Below, piece by piece: positions 43,589-52,626 of a DNA stretch of 64,000 nt. The position numbers were made by a program, and so were the translations under genes. Origin of the DNA: Candidatus Hebobacterum abditum (GTDB lineage: Bacteria > Armatimonadota > Hebobacteria > Hebobacterales > Hebobacteraceae); contig JALGXW010000009.1 in assembly GCA_029821875.1 (NCBI GenBank), positions 1 to 64,000 on the forward strand, read 5' to 3'. The notes under the pieces are model-generated. The model saw only the letters and a list, made by a program, of their open reading frames with translations. It ran no database searches and was not told where the DNA came from. The first letter of the stretch is position 1, and every line of letters begins with the position of its first letter.

Positions 43589-44923
43589 ATGGCCCATACG
43601 CCCAAGATCGCCATCATAGGAGCCGGCAGTGTCGTGTGGGCGCGTAACGTGCTTGGCGACATCCTCTCCTGGCCCGAACTCAAGCAGACTCACCTTGCGC
43701 TCATGGACATCGACCCGGGCCGGCTTACCATAAGCGAGCACATGGCTCATCGAATCGCAGACACGCTGTCCGCCGCGCCAAAGGTGACCACGCACCGGAG
43801 TCGGAGACCGGCGCTTGAAGATGCCGACTACGTCCTCAACGCGATTCAGGTTGGTGGCTTCGCCTCGACGAAGATCGACTTCGACATCCCGAGGAAGTAC
43901 GGGCTCCTGCAGACTATCGCTGACACGAACGGTATCGGCGGCATCTTCCGCGCCCTCCGAACCATACCCGTCATGGTGAACATGGCGCGCGAGATGGAGC
44001 AGTTGTGTCCGAGAGCCATTCTCATAAACCTCGCGAACCCGATGGCGATGCTGTGCTGGGCGGTTGGCCGGGCGACAGACATCCAGACCGTGGGGCTCTG
44101 CCACAGCGTCCAACGAACGGCCGCGCTGCTGGCGGAGTTCATGGGGATCCGGGCGGAGGAGCTCGTATACTACGCAGCGGGAGTCAACCACACCACCTTC
44201 TTCCTGAGGCTGGAGCATCGCGGCAGAGATGTCTACCCCAGGCTGAGGAAGGCCATAGCGAGACCCGAGGTGTGGGAGCGAGAGTTCCTGACGAGACCCG
44301 GTGTGTGGGAGCGCGAGTCCGTCCGCTGCGAGGTCCTCCGACGACTTGGGTACTTTGTGACCGAGTCCAGCCACCACTTCGCCGAGTACGTGCCGTGGTT
44401 CATACGACGTGACCGCCCCGACCTTGTGGCGCGCTACGGCTTCACCATCGAGGAGTACATCCGGCGCTGCAAGGAGTTGGACCGCCGCTGGGCTCGGCTC
44501 GAGCGCGAGATGATGTCCGACGGGCCGGTCGAGGTCCAACACTCAGACGAGTACTGCGCCCACATCATCCACGCACACCAGACAGGCGAACCCGCCGTTG
44601 TCTACGGAAATGTGCGCAACGACGGCCTTATCACGAACCTCCCCGACGGCTGCATTGTGGAGGTTCCCTGCCTGGTAGACCACAATGGAATCCAGCCCTG
44701 CCACGTAGGAGAGCTCCCGCCTCAACTGGCGGGGCTTCTCCGCAACATCGTGAGTGTGCAGGAACTGACGGTCGAGGCCTTCTTCTCCCGAAAGCGAGAT
44801 CACATCTACCACGCCGCGCTGCTGGACTCCCACACGGCCGCCGAGCTGGCCATGGACGACATCTACGCGATGGTGGACGATCTCTTCGAGGCCCATGGCA
44901 AGAGCGTGCCTCGGCTGCGGTAG
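43589..44923 (+). CDS. GH4 family NAD-dependent alpha-glycosidase, copy 1
   Basis: A 444-residue enzyme with start ATG 43589, six bases after AGGAGGAGG. GH4 enzymes cleave alpha-galactosides, alpha-glucosides or glucuronides by a redox mechanism needing NAD and a divalent metal. The Rossmann motif 'IAIIGAGSVVW' is at 7-17 and 'ALMDIDPGRL' supplies the acidic residue that normally holds the NAD ribose. The metal ligands Cys171 ('GLCHSV') and His201 ('GVNHTTFF') are both present, as is 'NPMAM'. The gene faces the LacI repressor gene tail-to-tail (47-base gap). Confidence 0.9.
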   Translation: MAHTPKIAIIGAGSVVWARNVLGDILSWPELKQTHLALMDIDPGRLTISEHMAHRIADTLSAAPKVTTHRSRRPALEDADYVLNAIQVGGFASTKIDFDIPRKYGLLQTIADTNGIGGIFRALRTIPVMVNMAREMEQLCPRAILINLANPMAMLCWAVGRATDIQTVGLCHSVQRTAALLAEFMGIRAEELVYYAAGVNHTTFFLRLEHRGRDVYPRLRKAIARPEVWEREFLTRPGVWERESVRCEVLRRLGYFVTESSHHFAEYVPWFIRRDRPDLVARYGFTIEEYIRRCKELDRRWARLEREMMSDGPVEVQHSDEYCAHIIHAHQTGEPAVVYGNVRNDGLITNLPDGCIVEVPCLVDHNGIQPCHVGELPPQLAGLLRNIVSVQELTVEAFFSRKRDHIYHAALLDSHTAAELAMDDIYAMVDDLFEAHGKSVPRLR

Positions 44924-44970
44924 CGGGTCCTGCTCCCCCGGGGAAGTGCTGCCATTAGCAGTGAGGACAC

Positions 44971-46014
44971 CTAGGCGTTGGCTTCGATTCGCGCTCGGCC
45001 GGTCGAGTGTCTGACAACAAGGTGAGGCGTGATTTGCGGAGCTGGAAGCCTCTCGGCATCCTCTTGCAGCAGCCATTGGAGGGCAAGGCGTCCCGCCTCC
45101 ACTCGCGGCAGCGCAAGTGTTGTCAGCGGCGGCTCCGTGAACCGCGCGGTGAAGATGTCGTCCACGCCGACGACGGAGAGCCGCTCGGGGACGGGGAAGC
45201 CGGACAGCTTCGCGGCCTGGAGGGCTCCGAGCGCGAGGAGATCGTTGTGGCAGGCAAGCGCGGTCACTTCGGGTGCCCGGTGCAGCAAGTCGAGGGTCGC
45301 GGCCTGGCCTATCTCGGGGCGCTGGCCGCCGGTCGCCACCGCAATCCACTCGTCCTTCAGTGTGAGGCCATGCTCGGACATCGCCTCGCGGAAGCAGTAG
45401 AAGCGGCTCTCTGGGCTGGTCGGCTCATCTCTCCGGTCCCACAGGTAGGCGATGTGACGATGTCCCAATGAGACAAGGTGCGAAACCACGTCCTGCATCC
45501 CGGTTCGGAAGTCGACCGACAGCGTTCGGGCGCCCGCCGGCGGGTGGGGCTGCAACTCCACCCCGAGCAGGTGGACGCCGGAGGACACCAGACGATCAAG
45601 GCAACTCGAGTCGAGACACCACCCCCACATGATCAGCCCATCCACGCGCTTGCTCAGAAGCATCTGCACCTGGCGCTGCGCGGCGTCGTCCTCCGCGGGA
45701 GCGGTGCACACCATGACGCTCAGGCGGGCGCGCTGGGCCGCCATCTCGATGCCCTTGATGAAGTCGGAGTAGAAGGGGTTGCCCAAGTCGCCCACCAACA
45801 CCGCCACGGTGTGTGTCGCGCCCTGCCTCAGGCTCTTCGCGACATGGTTGATCTCGTAGCCAAGCCCGCGAACGGCCGTCCAGACGCGCTTGGTCGTGTC
45901 CTCGCTGACGGGCGCCGTGCTGTTGATCACCCGCGACACGGTGGCCACCGAGACGCCCGCCTCTCGGGCCACGTCCACCATCTTCACTTTGCCGCGGTCA
46001 TTCGGGCGTCGCAT
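44971..46014 (-). CDS. LacI family transcriptional repressor
   Basis: A 347-residue regulator. Residues 12-32 are the LacI helix-turn-helix ('MVDVAREAGVSVATVSRVIN'), followed by the hinge 'HVAKSLRQG' and a periplasmic-binding-protein-like effector domain with 'VAVLVGDLGNPFYSDFIKGIE', 'LGHRHIAYLWD', 'ALACHNDLLALGAL' and 'LSVVGVDDI'. It should bind a palindrome with a central CG. Four matching sites lie near neighbouring genes (48486, 50572, 50674 and 58279), making it the obvious candidate for them. ATG start. The effector sugar is unknown. Confidence 0.92.
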   Translation of the reverse strand: MRRPNDRGKVKMVDVAREAGVSVATVSRVINSTAPVSEDTTKRVWTAVRGLGYEINHVAKSLRQGATHTVAVLVGDLGNPFYSDFIKGIEMAAQRARLSVMVCTAPAEDDAAQRQVQMLLSKRVDGLIMWGWCLDSSCLDRLVSSGVHLLGVELQPHPPAGARTLSVDFRTGMQDVVSHLVSLGHRHIAYLWDRRDEPTSPESRFYCFREAMSEHGLTLKDEWIAVATGGQRPEIGQAATLDLLHRAPEVTALACHNDLLALGALQAAKLSGFPVPERLSVVGVDDIFTARFTEPPLTTLALPRVEAGRLALQWLLQEDAERLPAPQITPHLVVRHSTGRARIEANA

Positions 46015-46061
46015 GCTCGCTCAGCCGATCTCAGGGCCGGCTCGCCCCAGGCCCCGTGGCC

Positions 46062-47054
46062 TCACCGCGTGAGTAGGACTTTGCCCGACTGGCCGGAGGC
46101 GAATGTGGCGAAGGCCTCATCGGCCTCAGCCAGCGGGAACCTGTGCGTCACGAGGTCGTCCACTTCCAGACCTCGGCGATAGAGATCGAGTATCTCTCGA
46201 TAGTCGGAGGGATTGAAGTACCAGGAGCCAGCTGCCTCGATTTCCTTTCGTATGAAGTGATCACTTGGGTGGATGATGGAGTCGCCCTTCTCTCCCACTA
46301 ACCCGACCCTCCCGAACTTCCGAACGCAGTTTAGAGCAGTCGTGAGAGTGGCCTGCGCGGGACTGCAATCGAGGGCGACATCGACGCCGGCGCCACCGGT
46401 GAGATCCAGGATGGCCGCGGTCGGATCCCCGGCTTCCGGGTCAAGGACCTGCCATGCTCCCATCCTCTGCGCGAGATCGCGCCGGTAGGGCGACACATCG
46501 GTCGCGATGGCTCGGGCCCCCAGATAGCGGAGCACCGCCAGCATGCCCAGACCGATGGGCCCGCAGCCCAACACCGCCACGGTGTCGAAGGCGCTGACGC
46601 GGAGGCGACGCAATGTGCGGTAGGTCGTCCCAATCGTATCTCCGCCGAGCAGCACGCCGCGCTCCCAGTTCACATCGTCGGGGAGCGGCAGGCAGCACAT
46701 CTCCGGCGCCGCGATCAACTCCGCATGCCCGCCGATCAGATAGCCCATCTCGTCGCAGTGCTCGAAGTCGCCCCGGGAGCAGTAGTAGCAGCGTCCGCAG
46801 CCGGTCATGATCTGCAGCACTACGCGATCACCCACCGAGATGTGGCGCGTCCCGTTCACGGCCACCACCTCGCCGGCCATCTCGTGGCCTGGGATGCTCC
46901 CATCAGACCCATTCGGGCTGTGGTAGGAGTGCAGCTCGCTGCCACATATGGCCGATATCGCCATTCGAACAACGGCCTCGCCGGGCTGCGGTTCCGGATC
47001 CGGAAACTCCCTCACCTCCACCTTGCTGTTGCCAGCGAGCACTGCTCCGAGCAT
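46062..47054 (-). CDS. Zinc-dependent medium-chain alcohol/polyol dehydrogenase
   Basis: A 330-residue MDR dehydrogenase starting at ATG 47054 (AGGAG six bases upstream). The catalytic zinc ligand Cys is in 'AICGSELHSYH', with 'PGHEMAGEV' next. The structural zinc loop 'GCGRCYYCSRGDFEHC' has all four Cys. The NAD(P) Rossmann motif is 'VAVLGCGPIGLGML' near residue 160. Members oxidise sorbitol, threonine, galactitol and similar alcohols. It lies 73 bases after the unknown gene at 47128 on the same strand, with no terminator seen, so both probably form one transcript under the operator-like site at 48486. Confidence 0.9.
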   Translation of the reverse strand: MLGAVLAGNSKVEVREFPDPEPQPGEAVVRMAISAICGSELHSYHSPNGSDGSIPGHEMAGEVVAVNGTRHISVGDRVVLQIMTGCGRCYYCSRGDFEHCDEMGYLIGGHAELIAAPEMCCLPLPDDVNWERGVLLGGDTIGTTYRTLRRLRVSAFDTVAVLGCGPIGLGMLAVLRYLGARAIATDVSPYRRDLAQRMGAWQVLDPEAGDPTAAILDLTGGAGVDVALDCSPAQATLTTALNCVRKFGRVGLVGEKGDSIIHPSDHFIRKEIEAAGSWYFNPSDYREILDLYRRGLEVDDLVTHRFPLAEADEAFATFASGQSGKVLLTR

Positions 47055-47127
47055 CGTGTCTCCTGTTTCCGTATAGCGCCCCTGTCGAGGCCTGTGGTGC
47101 GCGTCCACCTGACTGCCCGCACGGAAC

Positions 47128-48384
47128 CTATGCGGAGATGATCTCTAACGAGGTTGCTCCCTCGATCGTGCGATTGATGTAGACAAGAAGGTCGTCCCCA
47201 ACGGCCTGTGCCTCGAAGTCGGAGGCCGGTAGCTCCTTGCCATCGCACTTGACCTTGACGGGGGGCCGGCCGAAGTAGAGCCGAAGAACCGGGTTGATGA
47301 TCGGGCGGCTTGGGGAGAGGCGGATCGTCACCGGCCCGGGCTCCCTCGCCCTGATGCAGTAGGCTCGTTGGCTGTAGGAATAGCCCTCGAACAGATGCGA
47401 GCTCTCCACCCGGGCAGGGCTCAACCACGAGCCTGCGAGGGCCCTCGCCTCCTCGATTCCTCCCGTGACAGCGCCCGTGAGGAAGAGCCAGGAACTCGGC
47501 CGGGGCGGAGTCTGGCCGGCGTAATGATAGCCGCAGTTCACGAAGGAGGTGTGGGTGGCGCGAGTCCGGACTTCCTCCTCCGTCGCCAGGACCCATCCCA
47601 CGAACTCGCTGGAATCGTTCGCCGGCCAGTGCGAGTAGTTCGACGCGCCCGCGAAGGCGTTCATCTGAGGATGCGGCTTGCCGCAGGCGGAGCAGTCGGC
47701 AAACGGGAACAGCAGGCGGTTCCGCGGGAAAGCGACGAATGGCTCGGGCTGGTCGCGCAGGTGCACGACGCCGATGTACTCGGACCACTCAGCGATCTCC
47801 GGCTTCAGCTCGCACAGAGCCTTCCCCTCGTCGAAGGGATGAGGCCATTCCAGGTCGAACGTGTCGCCCGCCAAGTTGGTCAGCGTGAAGCCGATCGGCT
47901 CCACGCAGTCTTCCGGACGCACCCCCGGCCCGTTGATGAGTATGAACTCCTGGACCTCCCAGATGCCGGGATTGATGCCATCCGGGCACTCATCCCCGGG
48001 CCAGCCGACGAGGTGGCGGACGGCGATGCCATCGGGGAAGACGCGGTAGTACTCCTCCGAGCGTGTGTTGCCGTGGAAGATCCGGTAGAGGCTGTCGCAG
48101 AGAGCATTCTTCCAGTGGACTGTAACGCGGGCGGGGCCGGACTCCGCGATGGACGCCTCGCTGAACCGGCAGGCCTTATCCATAATGACTTCATAACAGT
48201 GGGGGTCTTCGGGTGAGCTGGTTTCGAACCACTCCGGAGTGAACCACACATCCCCACCCAGGTCCCAGCACGGGACGTACTGCGCCTTCTCCCACAAGAT
48301 GAGCCGCCACGGCTGGTCCGTCTCGACGATGACTGCATCGCCCTGCGTTCCCCAGAGAGAGAGGTCCTTACGACAAGCTTTCAT
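47128..48384 (-). CDS. Conserved-looking protein of unknown function in sugar regulon
   Basis: A 418-residue protein, start ATG 48384 with GGAGG nine bases upstream. No signal peptide and no domain I recognise. It is rich in Trp, Cys and aromatic beta-strand segments ('QYVPCWDLGGDVWFTPEWFE', 'DSLYRIFHGNTRSEEYYRVFP', 'RNRLLFPFADCSACGKPHPQMNAFAG'), which resembles sugar-mutarotase or lyase-type beta-sandwiches, and its last ~80 residues look like a small beta domain. C-S-A-C-G-K-P-H may bind a metal. It precedes the alcohol dehydrogenase gene and sits behind a LacI-type operator, so a role in the same sugar pathway is likely. Confidence 0.7.
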   Translation of the reverse strand: MKACRKDLSLWGTQGDAVIVETDQPWRLILWEKAQYVPCWDLGGDVWFTPEWFETSSPEDPHCYEVIMDKACRFSEASIAESGPARVTVHWKNALCDSLYRIFHGNTRSEEYYRVFPDGIAVRHLVGWPGDECPDGINPGIWEVQEFILINGPGVRPEDCVEPIGFTLTNLAGDTFDLEWPHPFDEGKALCELKPEIAEWSEYIGVVHLRDQPEPFVAFPRNRLLFPFADCSACGKPHPQMNAFAGASNYSHWPANDSSEFVGWVLATEEEVRTRATHTSFVNCGYHYAGQTPPRPSSWLFLTGAVTGGIEEARALAGSWLSPARVESSHLFEGYSYSQRAYCIRAREPGPVTIRLSPSRPIINPVLRLYFGRPPVKVKCDGKELPASDFEAQAVGDDLLVYINRTIEGATSLEIISA

Positions 48385-48485
48385 CCTGTATTGCCTCCAC
48401 TTGCACGACTCCGAGCGCGATGCCGGCTCGCCTCCGGGCCCCGCGTGGACGGTCCGGTAGCCCTCTGATCGCACCACAGAGACTC

Positions 48486-48499
48486 AGAAAACGATTACA
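48486..48499. promoter_or_regulatory. LacI-type operator, variant site
   Basis: AGAAAACGATTACA matches 11 of 14 positions of TGATAACGATTTCA (58279), with the same AACGATT core. It lies 102 bases upstream of the 48384 start, the right place to control the unknown gene and the alcohol dehydrogenase. Confidence 0.55.
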
Positions 48500-48580
48500 T
48501 AGCCACGATAGCAGACGGGTGCATTAATGTCAACTCCACCGGCCTGCAGCGGATCGACGCACGGCCGGAGGCCCGCCCGG

Positions 48581-50506
48581 TCAGAGGAACGGCATGTCGA
48601 TATCGAGGATCGCTCCAATGGTCATGCGGACGAACCCTATGATGGAGGAGCTCAGTATCATCCCCAGGAAGAACGGCAGGGCGGCGCGGTAGAGCCGCAG
48701 ACCGCCATAGCGCATAATGACCGCCTTGGCCAGCCAGGCTATGAAGACGGCCAGCAGGGCGGAATCCATAACCCAGGCGGAGGCGATCGGGAAAGCCACC
48801 GGATGCAGCGGCCAGGCGTAGAATCTGAGCTTCAGCGCCATGAGGACCACAGTACCCACGAAGCCGACGCCGGCCGCCCCGAGCAGGGAGGTGTTGGTGT
48901 CGGTTGGGTTCTCGAGCATACTTGCGAGCTGGAGAGGCACCTGGCGAGCATGGCCGCTGGCGAAGGGATCGGCGCCGGCCCGCGCCCCGATGTTGTAGAG
49001 CACATGCAAGGCGGCCCAGAACAGACTGGGAACAACGATGACCGTTGTCAGAACAAGGATCCATGGGAGCCGTCGCCGCTCCATCCGCCCGGCGTCTGAG
49101 AGCTTGTAGGTCTCCAGCGCCCAGGGGTGCGGGTTCTGCGCGTGATGCATGGTGAAGGGATAGGAGAGCCACAGCATAGCCTGGCCCGATGGACTGATAC
49201 CGACGCTGCCAAACAAGGCCGGCAGGAAGTGGTTGGGGCCCATGCCAACCTGCTCGAAGTGCGGGGGGCCCAGCTGGGCCCGGATCCGTGTGAGCACGAG
49301 GCCGATCAGCAGCAGGTTGGCGATCCACCCCAGGCTGACCCAGGCAGCCATGCCGGCTCGGCCGAACGCGTAGGCGAGGAACCCGATGGCGACGGCCAGA
49401 GCCAAGATTGCGCCGCGGTAGCTCATCGGCTCGTTCGAGTCATCGAGCGGGGAACGCAACCCGAGAGTTCGCCGCACCACCTGGAGCAAGTAGTGACGAT
49501 CGAGCCAGAGCACGGACGCCAGCAGGGCGATCAGGGCTCCGAAGGACTGCATGTCGATGTACGGGAAACCTGACGCGGTGTTGGTGGTCCAGGCGAAGTG
49601 CTTGGATATGATAAGCTGGGCCTTCCAGAACAGGTTGAAGAACCACAGCGAGAAGGCGAGGTCCAACGGCATCAGGTAGCTGAGGCCGATCAGAATCGGC
49701 CACAGCCCGATCCCCTTCCAGCGGTAGCCATCGAATGGGGGGTATTGCGCTATCCACGGCTCCAGGTCGAAGTAGAACGGAATGACGGGGACGGCCGGGA
49801 AGAAGCCGTGGAGAGTGGCCAGACCTTCGAAGATGGCCACCAACCCGAAGCCAATCCACATCACCTTGTTCTTGGAGAGCCGGTGTCGTTCCTCCGCGAT
49901 GTGCAAGGGCACGATGGTGATCGGGAATAGCAGCTTCTCCTCATCCGCCCAGCGGCGTCGGAAGATCGAACTCAGGCTGACATACGCCAGCATCAGCGCG
50001 GTGGCCATCGCGGTCCACCATAGCGCCGGCCCGGCCCAGGCCAGCAGGATGCTCGCGCGGTAGGGGTTCGTTTCTCCCTCGAAGAACCCGCCGATGATCT
50101 CCATGTCCGATACCATCAGCCATTGCGGCAGATTGGGCCACAGGATATCGGCCCAGCGGTTGCCGGGGCTGGCGAACCAGAAGGCGTTGCAGATAGCCTC
50201 CGGCAGGGGCATGAGCAGATCGACCCCACACCACGCGGTTGCGACCGAGAGCATCACGTAGATGGTCAGCAGCTCGCCGAGCGAGAAGACCCACTCCGGC
50301 TTCCGGCGCCGCAGGATCGTATTCAGGCCGCCCAGCACAAACAGGTAGAAGAGGCAGTTGTAGTAGATGGGATAGGGCGTACCAGCGTCGTTGCCGAAGC
50401 GCCAGTAGGTGAGAGTCATCCAGTAGGTGTTGAGGGGTATGCCAATGGCCCCGATCAGCACCGCCCGGAAGCTGACCGCCGATCCTTTGCCGACTGCCTC
50501 GCCCAA
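48581..50506 (-). CDS. DUF6785/DUF6784 polytopic membrane protein, subfamily B
   Basis: A membrane protein of about 642 residues. The open frame runs to 50902, but the first ~130 codons show no family similarity and contain the operator sites. By comparison with the 54820 copy I start at TTG 50506, six bases after GGGAG; GTG 50551 is the alternative. It carries the subfamily B landmarks 'PLNTYWMTLTYWRFGND', 'PYPIYYNCLFYLFVLGGLN', 'SSIFRRRWADEEKLLFPITIVPL', 'DLAFSLWFFNLFWKAQLI', 'TNTASGFPYIDMQS' and 'VIMRYGGLRLYRAALPFFLGMIL' pieces. About 13 hydrophobic segments. It is divergent from the glycosidase-like gene at 50765 and shares its operator region. Confidence 0.85.
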   Translation of the reverse strand: MGEAVGKGSAVSFRAVLIGAIGIPLNTYWMTLTYWRFGNDAGTPYPIYYNCLFYLFVLGGLNTILRRRKPEWVFSLGELLTIYVMLSVATAWCGVDLLMPLPEAICNAFWFASPGNRWADILWPNLPQWLMVSDMEIIGGFFEGETNPYRASILLAWAGPALWWTAMATALMLAYVSLSSIFRRRWADEEKLLFPITIVPLHIAEERHRLSKNKVMWIGFGLVAIFEGLATLHGFFPAVPVIPFYFDLEPWIAQYPPFDGYRWKGIGLWPILIGLSYLMPLDLAFSLWFFNLFWKAQLIISKHFAWTTNTASGFPYIDMQSFGALIALLASVLWLDRHYLLQVVRRTLGLRSPLDDSNEPMSYRGAILALAVAIGFLAYAFGRAGMAAWVSLGWIANLLLIGLVLTRIRAQLGPPHFEQVGMGPNHFLPALFGSVGISPSGQAMLWLSYPFTMHHAQNPHPWALETYKLSDAGRMERRRLPWILVLTTVIVVPSLFWAALHVLYNIGARAGADPFASGHARQVPLQLASMLENPTDTNTSLLGAAGVGFVGTVVLMALKLRFYAWPLHPVAFPIASAWVMDSALLAVFIAWLAKAVIMRYGGLRLYRAALPFFLGMILSSSIIGFVRMTIGAILDIDMPFL

Positions 50507-50571
50507 TCCCGTCTCCCTGCCTGGCCGGCCGAAGTGCTCATGTGAGCGCACGCGCTGCGCACCGGCGGCGA

Positions 50572-50585
50572 AGAAATCGTTATCA
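50572..50585. promoter_or_regulatory. LacI-type operator, site 1 of divergent promoter
   Basis: AGAAATCGTTATCA differs from the 50674 site only at its first base. It lies just upstream of the DUF6785 start on the minus strand. Confidence 0.65.
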
Positions 50586-50673
50586 TTTGTACGCTCCCGG
50601 GACCGTTGAGTCCTCCCTGGCAGTGTCGCATTGCCTGGAGGACTCTGCGGACGGCGGCCCGAATACTGGGCGA

Positions 50674-50687
50674 TGAAATCGTTATCA
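50674..50687. promoter_or_regulatory. LacI-type operator, site 2 of divergent promoter
   Basis: TGAAATCGTTATCA is an imperfect palindrome centred on CG and identical to the reverse complement of 58279-58292. It lies 78 bases before the 50765 start and 102 bases from site 1, a spacing that allows looping by a LacI-type tetramer or dimer pair. Confidence 0.7.
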
Positions 50688-50764
50688 GGCAGGCCTCCGC
50701 CTGGGCTTGGACGCTCGAGCGGGCCCGCCGGGCGCCCGCACCGGCGGGACGGGAGCAGGAACAG

Positions 50765-52594
50765 ATGAAGTGGTTCGAACAAGTGCAGTTCATCGCAGCC
50801 GTACCCATGCCGATCGAATGGGCGCGCGAGTACGGGACCACAGTCAACGGTATGTGGGCCGATCCTGAGCGGTGGGGCAAGGCCGAAGTTGAGCAGGCCC
50901 ACGCCGAGGGCCGGCGCGTACTTGTCTCAGTGCCGCTCATCGCTCTCACCCCCCGCGCCTATGAGAAGGACGAGTACCGGCACCTTCTGAGCGAGACCTG
51001 CCGCGATGTCTACGGGACCGAGTCTGAAGTCAAGTGGTATTACTGGGAGTCAAAGCCCGTCTATGCGATGTGCCTCTATAGCCGCGTCTTCCGCGATGCC
51101 CTGTTGGCGATCATCAGGAAGTCCATAGATGCCGGCGCAGACGTGCTCAACGTGGACGAGATCCAGACCAGCATCGGTCTCATGTCCCGGGAGCCAAAGG
51201 ACCCAGGGTTCTGCCCCAGGTGCCTGGAGAAGTTCTGCGCCCAGCTCGACAGCAATTCCGCCGCCCGCAGCGCGGGCGATGTCGAGAACGTTGGCAGTCT
51301 GAGGAAGAACGACTACTCCGCCCTCCTCCAACGCCTCCGCGAGGACGATGCCTTCTATCATCTCTATGCCTCTTTCCACGAGCGGGCCGCCTTCCAGACC
51401 GTAGAGGAGTTCCTCTCCGAGATTCGCGCCGCCATCGCCGCGGCGGGCAGCGAAATGGCCGTCATCGCCAACCTCACCGGTCTCGGCACCTTCCTCGAGA
51501 CCCAGGGCAGCCTCTGGGGCGCCGCTTGGGGGGAGCTCATTGACTTCGTCATCATGGAGAACCTCTACCTCCTCAGTCCCGGCACCTTCCAGGAGGGCAG
51601 GGCCCACTGGCTCCTGCCCCGCGGCAAGTTCACGGCCTGGTACCGCCTTGCCTCATCCTTCTCCTCGAAGGCCCCCGCCTGGTTGACGCCGCAGATCAAC
51701 GTGCCGCGTCAGCTCGCCGGGCAGCCGAGCCTCAACTACTACCTGCTGATGTTTCTGGAGGCCTACGCAAACAACGGCCGGTGGGGCTACTACTGGTGGC
51801 CGGGGGTGGACAAGGAGACCCGCCGGGCGGCGACCGCGCCAGAGGCTGTGAAAGACTACACCCAGTTCATCCTCGCCCACCGAGAGTACTACGAGGGCCT
51901 AGACACCGACAACGCCCTCGCTATCCTATACGCCAACTCCGCCGTGCTCGAGAACCGAAAGGGGCATTTCAAGTACATCGCTCTGGCCCAGGCCCTCGCG
52001 GAAAGCGGCTTCCAATACGACGTCCTTTATGTCGGCGACGATGTCTTCACGCCGAGCGATATCGACACCCGGCAACTCGCGCGCTACCGCGCCGTACTCC
52101 TGCCTGAGGCAGGGGGCCTCACCGAGAAGCAGCTCAAAGCACTGAGGGCCTATTCAGACGGCGGAGGCCGGGTGATCGCATATTCGGAGATCGGTCTCGA
52201 CGCATCTCCCTCTGTCACAGCCATCACGGATGATCTCTTGCTGGACTTCTGGCACCAGTACCAGGACCGCGACCGGTCGCGGACTCTCTCACCCCTGGAG
52301 GATTTCGAGGGAGCGCGCATTCACACGTCCGACCCCTGCGTGAATGTCGTTCGATACCAGACAGACGGCCGCGTCGTCTGCCATCTGCTCAACTACGACT
52401 ATCGCGAGTCGGACGACGCGATAATCCCGAAGCGTGACGTCGAGGTCAGGCTGCCGTGGAACGGCGACGCCCCGACCTCGGCCCGCTGTCTCTCTCTGGA
52501 TGGCGAGCGCGAGCTTGCCGTCAGCCGGAACGGAAGCTGGCTGAGCTTCACCGTGCCGTCGGTCGATCCGTACGTGCTGGTCGTGCTCGGCTAG
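50765..52594 (+). CDS. TIM-barrel putative glycosidase with amidotransferase-like domain
   Basis: A 609-residue protein, start ATG 50765 after GGGAGCAGGA. The N-terminal ~370 residues look like a TIM barrel of the GH42-like/hypothetical glycosyl hydrolase type, with 'DVLNVDEIQTS' (Glu132 as possible acid/base) and 'FVIMENLYLL' as a possible nucleophile strand. 'CPRC' (150-153) may bind zinc, as in GH42. A class I glutamine-amidotransferase-like domain follows ('YRAVLLPEAGGLTEKQLKALRAYSDGGG' region), then a beta domain. No signal peptide. The substrate is not predictable. The operator pair upstream and the DUF6785 gene across the promoter tie it to the LacI regulon. Confidence 0.75.
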   Translation: MKWFEQVQFIAAVPMPIEWAREYGTTVNGMWADPERWGKAEVEQAHAEGRRVLVSVPLIALTPRAYEKDEYRHLLSETCRDVYGTESEVKWYYWESKPVYAMCLYSRVFRDALLAIIRKSIDAGADVLNVDEIQTSIGLMSREPKDPGFCPRCLEKFCAQLDSNSAARSAGDVENVGSLRKNDYSALLQRLREDDAFYHLYASFHERAAFQTVEEFLSEIRAAIAAAGSEMAVIANLTGLGTFLETQGSLWGAAWGELIDFVIMENLYLLSPGTFQEGRAHWLLPRGKFTAWYRLASSFSSKAPAWLTPQINVPRQLAGQPSLNYYLLMFLEAYANNGRWGYYWWPGVDKETRRAATAPEAVKDYTQFILAHREYYEGLDTDNALAILYANSAVLENRKGHFKYIALAQALAESGFQYDVLYVGDDVFTPSDIDTRQLARYRAVLLPEAGGLTEKQLKALRAYSDGGGRVIAYSEIGLDASPSVTAITDDLLLDFWHQYQDRDRSRTLSPLEDFEGARIHTSDPCVNVVRYQTDGRVVCHLLNYDYRESDDAIIPKRDVEVRLPWNGDAPTSARCLSLDGERELAVSRNGSWLSFTVPSVDPYVLVVLG

Positions 52595-52626
52595 CGGGGA
52601 GCCGGCCGCCTCACAGGAGCTGCCCT

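Noticed and set aside
50552..50902. Upstream extension of the subfamily B DUF6785 frame
   Set aside because: It contains both operator-like sites and overlaps the start of the divergent gene; the paralogue at 54820 has no such extension.
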